Assembly (NCBI RefSeq): GCF_000981225.1
Contig: NZ_LAJC01000003.1
Location: 91,466 to 155,465 of the forward strand
Source: Allosalinactinospora lopnorensis
GTDB taxonomy: Bacteria; Actinomycetota; Actinomycetes; Streptosporangiales; Streptosporangiaceae
DNA length: 64,000 nucleotides
Direction of reading: 5' to 3'
Positions within the stretch are counted from its first letter, which is position 1; each line of letters starts with the position of its first letter. Shown here piece by piece: positions 18,101-31,395 of the stretch. The notes beneath the pieces are model-generated. The model did not search any database. It was not told the DNA's origin and saw only the letters and a list, made by a program, of their open reading frames with translations. Made by a program: the position numbers and the translations under genes.

Positions 18101-19276
18101 TGACCAGGGTGCGCCACAGGTCATCGTGCCGGTCACCCAACCGTTCCGACGCGATCCGGCGCAGCCGATCGGTGGAGAAGTAGGTGCGGTAGCGGACCTC
18201 CGCGGCCCGCTGTTTCCGCTTCGCCTCTTCGATCTGCTCGGGCGTCGCCGTTTTCCTGGTCTCGTCGTCCATGAACGCCTTGGGGTCGAGCAGCGCCCCC
18301 TTGTCCTCGGCGACGAACAGGAACAGCACCTGGTAGGCCAGCCGCAGCAGCTCGTTGCGCAGGTCGTAGCGGGACACCTCGCCCGTGCGCAGTTTCTCCC
18401 GCAGATGCGGATTGTCCTCCAGGAACCCGGTGCCCAGCTCCTCCAGGGCCGCTTTCAGGCCGTCGCGGAGCTTGTCGCGGAACCGGACGCCGGTCCGGTC
18501 GCCCTCGGTGCGCCACTTCTCCAGCCAGCAGTCCGCCGCACTCGGCGTGACCGATGCGGCGCCCTCCTCCTCGGCGCCCTCCGGCGTGTGCGGCTCGAAC
18601 CGGGAGGCGTGGGCCAGCGCGAACAGCAGCACGAAGTCGGAGTACAGCTCGCCCTCGAAGATCGACTCCAGGTCGAACTCGATGAACGCCGCCTCCGACA
18701 GCGACGCCGCGTCCCTCAGGATGCGCAGCTTCTGGCCGTTGCTGACGATGCCCCACAGGTGGTGGTCGCTGGCGTTGAGGAACTCCTGCAGCATCGACTG
18801 CGGGGCGCGGTCACCGCCGGAGCCGCCGTTGCCACCGCGTTTCTTGTCCAGGTCGCGCCCCCAGGCCACCAGGTGTATGGGCACGCTGCCCCACACGTGG
18901 CTGACGGGGAACGCGCGGCCGCCGGCGTCCAGGTTGGCACGCTGGTGCTGGAGCCGGCCGAAACTGAGAGCGTCGAACAGTGGCAGCAGCCAGCGGTTGC
19001 GGGTCAGGGAGACGGCGGACTCGTCCGGCCCCGCATTCGCCAGGCGCTTTTGAAACGCCTGGTAGGCGCCCAGCAGTTCGTCCCAACGCCGGCTGGCGGC
19101 CTCCCCCAAACGGCGTCCGGAAGTCATGCCGTAGTCCTCGGGCCGCAGGCCCTTCAGGTCGGGATCGCCCGCACCGATCCGGCCGATCAGGTCGGCGGTC
19201 AGCAGCGACCCCACCACGCGGACAGCCGAGTACCGCTGGGTGCTCACGGTGCTCGCCGTACTCGTACCTGCCGTGT

Positions 19277-19280
<4 letters not shown>
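15109..19280 (-). CDS. Eco57I-like N6-adenine DNA methyltransferase of a DISARM-related cassette (one frameshift near 15497)
   Basis: A GTG start at 19280 overlaps the SNF2 helicase stop (GTGA). About 1390 residues when the frames are joined. Motif I is [18 protein letters not shown] (~residue 560) and motif IV is VLGNPPW (~residue 810), with N-P-P-W typical of N6-adenine methylation. The last ~120 residues ([39 protein letters not shown]) lie in another frame. Restoring one G at ~15497 rejoins them as [12 protein letters not shown]. The protein resembles DrmMI-type and PglX-like methylases and probably marks host DNA for the helicase partners. The segment 15481-15660 is only ~44% GC by hand count, unlike the rest, which suggests an exchanged target-recognition region. 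No nuclease motif was recognised. Confidence 0.85.
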
Positions 19281-22134
<2,854 letters not shown>

Positions 22135-22254
22135 AGGGCGCCACCTCCCGAAGGATGGGTCACGGAGTCTACCTCGCGGTCGTTGATCAGGGGTGTGGAA
22201 CAACCCTAAGGACTTCCTCCGACACGAGTGCGGAGAACGGGGAAGGCACGGTCG

Positions 22255-25200
22255 TCACCGGCCGGGGCCGAAAACGCTGGGGTTGGCGGCGACCACACTG
22301 CGCCAGTCGGCGTCGTGGGAAAAGCGCACCACCAGCCAGCCGAGGTCCTCCAGGCGGTATTCGGCCTGGAGGTCGCGCATGGCCTGGTGGGCGGTGTCGT
22401 GGTGCGGGCCGTCGACGAACACGGCCACGTCGGAGCCGTTCAGCCGGTACACGAAGTCGGGCCGGGCCAGCGCTTCGGCGACGGTCACCTGGGCGTCGTC
22501 GGGCACCCGGTACCCGCCGTCGCGCAGCATCGCCAGGAACTCCCGCTCCAGGCCGCTCTCGGCGGTCCGGTCCAGGTCGGCGAGCTGCTCCTCGGCGCTC
22601 GAGGCGTCGCCGCCGGCGGATTCGGTGCGGCCGCCGGCCAGGGCCAGCAGCAGCTCGACCGCCGAGAGCCGGTCGATCAGGGTGTGGTCCTTCTGGTTGG
22701 TGTAGGAGAGCAGGCAGTCGTAGCAGCCGCGTTCGCAGCGTTCGGTGGTGCCTTCGGCGTGTCCGAGGTCGGTGCCGTCGGCCTCGGCGTGGATGATGCT
22801 CAGCGCTTCCTCGGCGACCCGGGCCAGGGTGGCGCTCTCGTCGCGGAGGCGGCGCAGCACCCCCGCTCCGCCTTCGGCGCTCTCGATGAAGAGCATGCGG
22901 CCGCGGCCCTGCGGGTCGGGCAGGTCCTCGCTGGTCAGCTCGGCGTCCTCCAGTTGGAACACGGCCTCCATGCCGCGCTCCAGCGCATAGCGCAGCGTGA
23001 CCGCCTGCTCGTTGCTCAGGGGCGTGGACCAGCGCAGCAGGAGGATGTTCTTGCTGTCCTCGACGTAGGGGATGACCTTGGCGACCTTCTTCGCGTCGGA
23101 GAACGACCCCAGCCCCTCCTCGTCGGGGACGTTCTCGGTAGCCTTGGCCTCGCTCAGCCAGCGGCCGGTGACCGGGTCGATCCAGAAGCCGACGTCGTTG
23201 CGGTCGCGGCGGCGGCGACGGCCCATGTTGATGACGCGCACGGTGGCGGTGTCGCCGTAGACCAGCTCGGCGAGGTCGGACCCGCCGGTGTCCTTGACCG
23301 TGGCGGCCGAGCGGCCCGAGCGGGCGCCGTGGTCGGAGAACCGGAATGCGGTGCGCAGCTCGAACCCGGCGCGGCGGCGTTCCTCCTCATCGGAGGAAAT
23401 GCGCTGGCGGCGCACGGTGAACACCGTCTCCAGCCGCATCAGGTCCGACATGGTGGAACTCAGCGGTTGCCCGCACTCCTGGCACTCGTCGGTTCCGGCC
23501 TGGCGGTCGTGCCAGTAGCCGCACGCACCGCAGATACGCGCCTCGGCGGTGCTGAGGTCGCCGCCGTCGGTGGGCACCTGGACGCTGGTGACCTCGTAGC
23601 GCTGGCCCTCGTGGTAGATCAGCGCACCGGGGCCGAACTCCGAGACCGCGATGAAGCGCGGGCGCTGCAGGTAGGTGCCGCGTTCCCGGCGGGCTGGGAT
23701 GTAGGCGGCCAGCGGCAGGCGCGGGAAGGAGTAGCCGGGCAGGAACCCCTCGGAGGCGAAGTAGCGGTAGGTGTAGAAGTCGCTGAACTGGTGGTTCTTG
23801 TCCTGGTTGAGCAGGAGCTGCTGCTGGGTCTCGGCGTGGGTGCGCCGCGCCTTGGCCTCGTTGCGCACGCGCGGGCTGTTGGAGGTGTCGATGACGTGCC
23901 GGTTCTGGGTGCGCTGCTCGGTGAGCGCGGCCTCGTAGAGCCCGCGCCACCGATCGCAGACGCGGTCGAGGCGCCCGGGCGCGGCCCGGACGACGTCGGC
24001 CACCCATTCGTCGTACCACCACGGGCTGTCCTCGACGCCGGTGTCGGCCAGCACCGCCCGGGCCCGGTCGACGGCGCGGCGCTGGGCGCCGGGGTCGTGG
24101 ATGGTGCTGGTGATGTGCGGGCGCAGCCGCAGTGACGGCAGGGTGTCGGGTTCGGCCGAGACGTCCAGGACCTCGCCCATGCCGCTGTTGAGGTGGGCGC
24201 CGGTCTCGGCCAGCCAGATCGCCTGGACGTGGGAGCGCACCAGGTCCTCGTTGGCCAGGTCGAGGCGGGGCGGCTCGACGCTGCCGGCCACCATGCGGTC
24301 CGACCGGCGGAAGTAGTACTGGTCGTGGGCGCTGCCGGTGGAGCAGTAGGTGGTGACCAGGGCGGGCTGGCCGCTGCGGCCGGCGCGACCCGAACGCTGG
24401 GCGTAGTTGGCCGGGGTGGGCGGGACGTTGCGCATGCCCACGGCGTTCAGTGAGGAGATGTCCACGCCGAGCTCCATCGTCGGCGAGCAGAACATCAGCT
24501 TCAGCGTGCCCTCACGGAACGCCTGCTCGCGTTCCCGCCGGTCGTCGGCGGGCACCTGGGCGGTGTGCTCCTTGGCCTGCAGGCGGCGGAACCGGTCCGA
24601 GCCGGCGCGGTAGAGGTCGCGGAAGTAGGCGTTGACGTGGGCTCCGGTCTCCTCGTCGACGACCTTGCGCAGCGGGTCGGAAACGCCGGTCTCCCCGGTT
24701 CCGGCCCGCCAGATCAGGGCCGAGGACTTCAGCCGGTAGCCGGTCGCCGCGCGCTTCTCCTCGATCGGCGTGAGCAGCCCCAGCCCGGCCAGTACGGCCA
24801 CCAGGTCGTCGATGACCAGTTGGGCGTCGTCGAGGGAGACGGCGCCCGCGACAGCGTGGGAGAACCGGCCGGGGTGGCGCAGGTAGCGGCCGAACGCGCC
24901 GCGGGCGGTGATGTGCTTATCGGTGCGCGCCCTTCCCGCACGGCCCGGTCCGGTGTAGACGGTGCCGGGCTGCACCCGGTCCTCGCCCGGGGACAGCGCC
25001 CAGGGATCGCGCAGGGACTGGTTGGACTGGCGCTCCAGGCGCTCATAGCCGACCTGGGTGAACACCTCGACGTCGACGGCCAGAGCCCGGCGGAACTCGT
25101 CCAGCAGGATCTTGGCCAGGTGGTGGCGTAGTTCGGGCGGCGCGTCCCGCAGCAGGGCCGAGACGTCCTGATCGGTGCCGGGGCGCTTGTGCCAGCACTC

Positions 25201-27463
25201 CTCGTCTTCGGAGATCTCGGTCAGGTCAGCGTAGTCGAACCGGAGCAGGCCGGTCTGCTCCAGGTTGGGCATGGTGACCCGCCAGCCGTCCTTGAGGTCG
25301 GTGTAGACGCGGTAACCCACGACGTTGCGCAGAGCCGTGAGGACCGCCTCCTTCTGGGAGAACTTCGCCCCGGGGTCCTGGGCGAACTCGGTCAGCGGCA
25401 GGTCCAGCACCTCGGTGACGCGTTCGGCGACGGTGTCGTGGCGCAGGCCCTTCTCACCCGCCTGTTCGGCGGCGCGGTGCAGGGCCGCCCGCACCTGGGC
25501 CACCTGGCGAAGTCGTTGAAGTGGCCGGCCTGCAGCGAGGCGTCCTGCCGGTTGTCGACGAAGGTGAGCAGTTTGCGGGCCTGGGGGTCGAGGCCATGCT
25601 GGCTCTCCAGTCCGTGCACGACGCTGCCGCTGACCAGGGTCACCGCCGAGCTGCGGCCTTCGGCGGCGAAGGTCGCCAGCTTGGCGAAGTCCTTGGAGCG
25701 CGGCTCTTCGTAGGAGGTGCGGCAACGCAGGCAGAACCGGAACGGGGCCTGCACGTACCAGGCGCGCAAACCCTCGCCGGGGGCGGTCTCGCGCCCGGCG
25801 GCGTCGATCCACTTCTCCTGGGGCAGCTTGTCGCGGAAGCGCGACAGCACCTGGCCGGCGCCGTCGTCGCCCACGGACCACCAGGAGTCGGGCAGGCGCT
25901 GGGCCTCGATCGGGTCGGCGGGCCAGGGGTGGTCGTCGCTGACGTAGAGGTAGCCGTTGACGTCGTTGCCGCCTCCGGCGTCCTGGTCCTGACGGGCGGC
26001 GTAGGAGGGGGCGGTGGTGGTGCTGGTGGAGCGCGCCACGACGATGTACTCCTGGCCGCACTCGCGGCAGAACGCCAGCGGCAGCAGGACCTTGTCGCGC
26101 CGCCCCGGCACGCTGACCTGGTACTTGCCGGTGATGTAGCGGTCTGCGGGCGGATCCAGGCTCACATACACAGTGTCGCCCTTGGACAGGAACTGATGCA
26201 GGCGGAACGCGAACAGGGGCCGGTTCGTCTCCGGATGGCGGGCGCGGGCCCCCTGCTGCAACATCTCCCGGATGGCCGCCTCGCAGCGGTCGTCGCCGGT
26301 GATCTCGGCGAGGGCTCGGGCGGCGTCGGTAGGGTGGTCGGCCTGCTGCGCACCAGGCGCGCAGGGAGCCCGGGCTCCTCGGCGTCCTCCTCGGCCAGGC
26401 CGAAGGCGGACTCGATCCACCCGGCCAGCGGATCCGCCGCCAGCTCGGCGTAGTCGCGCTCGGTACCGGGCGTGAGCGCGGTCTCGACGGCGGCCCGCAG
26501 ATCGGCGGCCGAGGGGGCGTGCGCGGTGGTGTTGCGGCGCAGGGTCTCGCCGATGACGCGTTCGGGCTTGACATCCGTACCGAAGAGCCGGGAGGCGACG
26601 TCGGCCACCGTGCGGCGGGTCTCGGCGAAGGTGCGGCTGGAGGCCATGGTCGCCGAGGTGCCGATGCACTGCAGGTCCGGTGCGTCGCACGCGTCGCGCA
26701 GCCGGCGCACCAGCAGGGCCACGTCGGCGCCCTGGCGGCCCCGGTAGGTGTGCAGCTCGTCCAGCACCAGGAAGTCCAGTCCCTGGGCCGCTTTCAGCAG
26801 CTGCTCCCGCTCGTGCGGGCGGGTGAGCAGATACTCCAGCATCACGTAGTTGGTGAGCAGGATGTCCGGAGGGCGCTTGAACACCTGGTCACGCTGCTCC
26901 TGGTCCTCCTGACCGGTGTAGCTGGCGAAGCGCACCTTCTGGCCGCCGCGGGACAGCCCCCACGTGAGGTACTTGGTGAGCTCGTGGTGCTGGCTGTTGG
27001 CCAGGGCGTTCATGGGGTAGACCACGACCGCCTTGATCCGGCCGGGGCGGGGGTCGCGCAGCACCTGGTCCACGACCGGCAGGATGTAGGCCAGGCTCTT
27101 GCCGGATCCGGTGCCGGTGGTCAGGACGTAGCTGTCCCCGGTCTTGGCGGCCTCCAGCGCCTCGCGCTGGTGCCGGTGCAGGGTCAGCGAGCGTGCGCCT
27201 GGGTCCTCCGCATGCTTCTTGTCGCGGAAGAAGCGCTCGCATTCGGGGCGGAGCAGGCCGTCGGCGGCGAGTTCGTCGACGGTGCCGCCGGACTCGAAAC
27301 CGGGGTTGAGGGAGAGCCACGGATCGGGCCAGCGGACCTTGTTCTCCTCTTCCTCCTTCAGATAATCGGCGGTCCTCTGATCACGGACCTTGACCAGCGA
27401 ACTCGTGTACTCGCTGTAGTCGTCGATCAGTTCCTTGTGAACAGAGAAGACGTCCATTGCCAT
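22255..27463 (-). CDS. Giant DEAD/DEAH helicase with DUF1998 and C-terminal DUF559/VSR-like fold (DruE/MrfA/DrmA-DrmB-like); two frameshifts
   Basis: MAMDVFSVHKELIDDYSEY starts at 27463. The frame changes near 26347 and near 25506. Restoring one C at each place gives about 1736 residues. Motif I is TTGTGSGKS (~residue 120), motif II DELHTYRGRQGADVALL, motif III GTSATM. A middle Cys pair region (LAFCRECGQEYIVVARS) and CLRCRTSYEEP may bind zinc. Helicase C has FCSPTMELGVDISSLNAVGM and QRSGRAGRSGQPAL. DUF1998 shows CERGCYDCLLSYTNQKDH with its Cys cluster. The last ~95 residues (PDFVYRLNGSDVAVFVDG, then GWLVVRFSHD) look like a DUF559/VSR nuclease fold with Phe where Glu is usual. The length and fusion recall Druantia DruE or fused DrmA-DrmB. 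It is the first gene of the cassette. Confidence 0.8.
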
Positions 27464-27791
27464 CCACGTTCTACGGTGTTCCCGCCCGGTCCTGCCCCTC
27501 GGGGCAGGACCGCTGCCCTGAGCCTCATGGGTAGCACAGCGTGAGGACAGAAGTGAACGGAACGGGCGAGGCGGTCTCCACGACCGGATGCGGCCACCGG
27601 TGTGCCGGCGGCGAAACGGCTTTTCGCCCCCCTTTGTCAGGGGGTTTCTCTAAAGTGAGGACCTCGGTTCGCATGCGGAGCACCCCTTCTGGTTCCCGAC
27701 CTGCTCGCGATCACGTGTTGTTCGTGACACGCGATCGGGACGTGTCGCCGATGACAGGGGCGCCCGCCGACTCGGCTCGGTCGGAGGGAAC
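27464..27791. promoter_or_regulatory. Divergent intergenic region between the helicase cassette and HelD-like ATPase
   Basis: A 328-base gap between two divergent starts. Both operons must be transcribed from here. I see no convincing ORF. GGAGGG at 27783-27788 is the ribosome-binding site of the GTG at 27792. A TTGTCA at 27634-27639 and a TAAAGT at 27651-27656 are present, but their spacing (11 bases) is too short to call a promoter. Confidence 0.35.
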
Positions 27792-30700
27792 GTGGCCAAG
27801 GAGGACCGCGCCGCGGTGATCGCGGCGGAGCAGCGCGCGGTCGACCACGCCTACAACTGCCTAGAACGCAAAATGCAGGAGACGAAACGCCTCAGCGAGA
27901 GCCCGGCGGGGGCGAGCGCCAAGGACAACGCGGCCCAGCGGCGGGAGTTTCAGAAGAGGCTGGCGTCCTATGAGGATCTCGGCGGCAAGTCGCTGGTGTT
28001 CGCGCGGGTGGACGTCGAGGAGGGCGAAGAGCCCGAGACCTTCTACCTGGGACGAAGAGCCGTCCGGGACGGCGACCGCAACCTCGTCGTGATCGACTGG
28101 AGAACCGATACGGCGATCCGGTGGCGCAAGGCCAGTCAGCGGAATCCGGGTGAGGTTCGGCTGCGGCGCCGTCTTCGCTGCCATGCCCACCAGGTCGTGG
28201 ACTTCTTCGATGAGGTAGCGGCACCCGAGCGCGCGCATCCGGCCGATCCGGAGCCGGGAGCGCGCCCCTCCCCCGTCACGGTCGAGGCGGCCATCGCGAA
28301 CACCAGAAGGCAGGAATCCGACCACGAGTCGGTCGACCCCTTCTTGCTGGAGGAACTGGCCAGAGTTCGCGACGGGCACATGCGCGACATCGTCGAAACC
28401 ATCCAGCGTGCCCAACTCGACCTGGTGTCTGATGATCGCCCGGGTGTCCTCATCGTCCAAGGTGGCCCGGGGACCGGTAAGACCGCGATCGGGCTACACC
28501 GTGTCAGTTGGCTGCTGGGCAACGAGCGGGTCAACAAGGGGATATCCGCTGACGAGATCCTGGTCGTTGGCCCTCACCAGGGGTTCCTTGATTACGTGAG
28601 TCAGGTGCTGCCCATCTTGGACAGCCGCGGAGTGGCCACCGTGCAGCTGCGAAGCCTGTGGCGGGAAGAACCGGCGGGAACCGACACCGATCAGCAGCGG
28701 CTGATCAAATCGGATCTGCGGATGGTGCGGGTACTGCACCGAGCCGTGGCCAATAGCGTGCGACCGTACGCGCTCGACCGGTTCACCCACCACGGTCTCT
28801 TCGAAACGGTCTTCGAGGGAACGCGGCTGGCGATCTCCAGGGAGGAACTCGGGCGGCTCCTGACGCAGGCACGTGGTTCGAATGGTGCGTTCGATGCCCA
28901 ACGCAGCCGGTTCGCCGAGGCTTTGACCGATCACCTGATGCGGGAGGCCGTCGGGCTGCGGCCCTCCCGGGAACGCGACAGTCGCCTCCGACGGCGCATC
29001 AAAGAGAGCACGGACGTGCGCAGCCTGCTCAACGCGGTGTGGCCGAAGGTGTCCGAGGACGGGATCCTTCGCAGACTCCTCAACGACGCCGAGGAGTTGC
29101 ACGCGGCCGCGTCGGGGATCCTGACGGACGAGGAGCAGCGGGTCCTGCTCAGGCCCCGGTAGAAGAGGGCACACGGGACCCCTGGACGATCGACGACCTG
29201 GTCTGCCTGGAGGAACTGCGCCGGCTGATATCCGGTACCGGCCCCCGGCGGTACCGCCACATCTTGGTGGACGAAGCCCAGGACCTCACTCCTATGCAGG
29301 TGCGCTCCCTCGGCTTGCGCTGCCGCACCGGATCCATGACGGTGCTGGGAGACTTGGCCCAATCCACCGGGGTTCACCGCTACAGGGAGTGGTCCGAGGT
29401 CGCCGAGCCTCTGGCCGGCCCGGACGGGTGGCACATGGCGGAGCTCACGACGGGATACCGGGTTCCGCGTGAGGTCATGGACTTCGTTGCACCGCTGGCC
29501 GCAACCGTCTCCCCGACGACGAGATACCCCTCATCGATACGCCCACCTGACGACGGGTCGGTGCGGTTGGTCTCGACCTCGCCTGATCGGCTGCTCGCCG
29601 AGGTCAAGGAGGGCGTGAAAGGACTTCTGGAGGCCGATGAGCAGCCGCGTTCGGTCGCCGTGATCCTGCATGACGACGACGTTCTGCTGCCAGAGGCGAA
29701 AGAGCAGTGCACCATGGCGGAGTCGGAAGCGGCTGGGAGCGCCTCGGGGGTCCAGGTCCTTCCGGATTCACAGATCAACGGATTGGAGTTCGACCACGTC
29801 GTGGTGGTGGAACCCGCCTCGATCGCCCGAACGCAATCCGCGGGTCTTGGCAGGCTCTACGTCGCTCTGACCCGCTGCACCCAGTCGCTCACCATTGTGC
29901 ATGCAGAGCCGCTTCCCGCTGAGCTGGCCGACCCTTCTGGTCCACGGACCGGAGAGCCGTCCGGTGAACGGCGCTGCAGCCGGTACCGCATTGACGGCCA
30001 TCGCTGCGAGAACATGACAGCCGAGCCCGATGGATGGTGCCGGCAGGACGAATGCGGTGGTTATCGAACCGGTACTCCGGTGGATCGACCGGAGCGGCGC
30101 AGCGGGTCGGCGTTCTCGGTCCCCATGAACGCCGACCGGCAAGCCCGGCTCACCTTGGCCGATGAGCGGGTAGCCGAGATGAAGATCACTGCCACGGCGT
30201 TGAACCAATTTCTCACCCAGCACCAGGGAACCGCCCATGAGGCCGGGATCGAGATTCGCTCCATGCTAGAGGAGTTCCTGCGCGACGGGCGCCACGCGCG
30301 TCAGCAGAACGGATTCTGGGTGTTGGATCACGAGGGCTTTCGGCTCGTGCTCAGCCCCGACGCCGATGCGGTGACGGGCTATCGGACGGTGCACCTGGAG
30401 CGCAGCTACGCCCAGTGCAAAGCCGGTGTGTCCTCGCGCGTCGGCCGCCGAGGCAGGGCCGCCCGCAGGGCGGCCCTGCGGGAGAGGCCTGCGCCCGGGT
30501 GCTCTCTGGTCGACGCCAATGGTGTGCGCGGGATCGATAGCCAGCAGATCTACATCACGGCCCAAACGCACGACACGTTCGAACGGCTGGTGCCGGAAAG
30601 CCGAGGGCTCTCCGATACCGAGTTCGATGCGATGGTGAGCCGCTTCCTGTCCGCAGACCTGGAAAACGGCCGCATCCTCACCCAGGAAAGCCTCCCCCAC

Positions 30701-31324
30701 GTCATCGGCGGCGAACTCACCTGGTATCTCTCCCCGGACGGGCGGACCGCCATTTCACTTCGCGCGCGGGCGGGCACGGAGCCACCAGAAGAACCGGTTG
30801 ATGTCTCCGAGGACGATAACCGGGCAGCTCTTGCGGTAACCGACGCACCAGCGACGACGGACACGGAGCCGATTTTGCCCACTCCGCAGGAGACCAGTGC
30901 GGCTGAAACGGACGGTCTTCTCACCTTCCTCGAGGCGGCTGTCCACGGTGATCGGAAGGTCAATGCCCACGAGGCACTGCGCCATACCTTCCTCGCGGCA
31001 TTGTTCGATGCTGGACAGTCCCCGATCTACTCCGAAATCGTCGACGCCGCCAGCAACGGACCGGCCGGCACCATCCTCTACGAGGTGTTGGGGGAGGGCG
31101 GCCACACCTACACACGCATGCGCGAAGGAGTTCTGAGAGCGATGGAGGTCCGACATATCACCAGGATACGGGCCGATCATACCTTCCTCGTGCTCCCGCA
31201 GCCCCCGGCCGAACCTTGGGCGACTGACGCGGTCTCTCAAACGTTCGGTGTCTCCGTGATCTGGCGGACCGACCACGGCTGGGAAGGACAGCGGGTCGGC
31301 CTTGCTCTGGGTAAGGAAGTCTGA
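27792..31324 (+). CDS. HelD/UvrD-type ATPase with zinc-finger and long C-terminal extension (one frameshift near 29153)
   Basis: GTG start at 27792. The N-terminus matches HelD/HelR-type RNA polymerase-recycling ATPases: EEQRAVDHAYNCLE, a coiled helical arm, YLGRRAVRDGDRNLVVIDWR and Walker A VQGGPGTGKTAIGLHR (~residue 225). The second frame supplies HILVDEAQDLTPMQ, TGYRVPREVMDF, INGLEFDHVVVV and LYVALTRCTQSL. Restoring one C near 29153 joins them to ~1177 residues. HelD proteins are usually ~700. Beyond ~715 come a Cys cluster (RCSRYRIDGHRCEN, GWCRQDEC), an unrecognised domain and a final ~130-residue region containing ILYEVLGEGGHTYTRMREG. Its placement opposite the helicase/methylase cassette suggests a defence or rifampicin-type protective role; that is inference. 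Confidence 0.75.
30453..30479. repeat. Perfect 12-bp inverted repeat inside the HelD-like gene
   Basis: GCAGGGCCGCCC (30453-30464) and GGGCGGCCCTGC (30468-30479) form a stem with a 3-base loop. It lies in the coding sequence of an Arg/Ala-rich linker (GRRGRAARRAALRERP). It may be a small mobile palindromic insert that kept the frame open, or simply a chance result of GC-rich codons. Confidence 0.5.
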
Positions 31325-31395
31325 GAAAGCAGCCCGCGACGACGCCGGCGTGGTGCCGCTGACCGCGCTGACACGCGGCCCGGGAACACCCGCCC

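Noticed and set aside
22255..27463. Calling the giant helicase a pseudogene because of two frame changes
   Set aside because: Each is one base in a C run and the protein motifs are otherwise complete; the same error type recurs across unrelated genes in the window.
27634..27656. TTGTCA...TAAAGT as a promoter
   Set aside because: Spacing of 11 bases is too short for a sigma-70 promoter.
27541..27819. 92-codon plus-strand ORF upstream of the HelD-like gene
   Set aside because: No SD, no family resemblance, and it overlaps the start of the HelD-like gene in another frame; more likely promoter and leader DNA.
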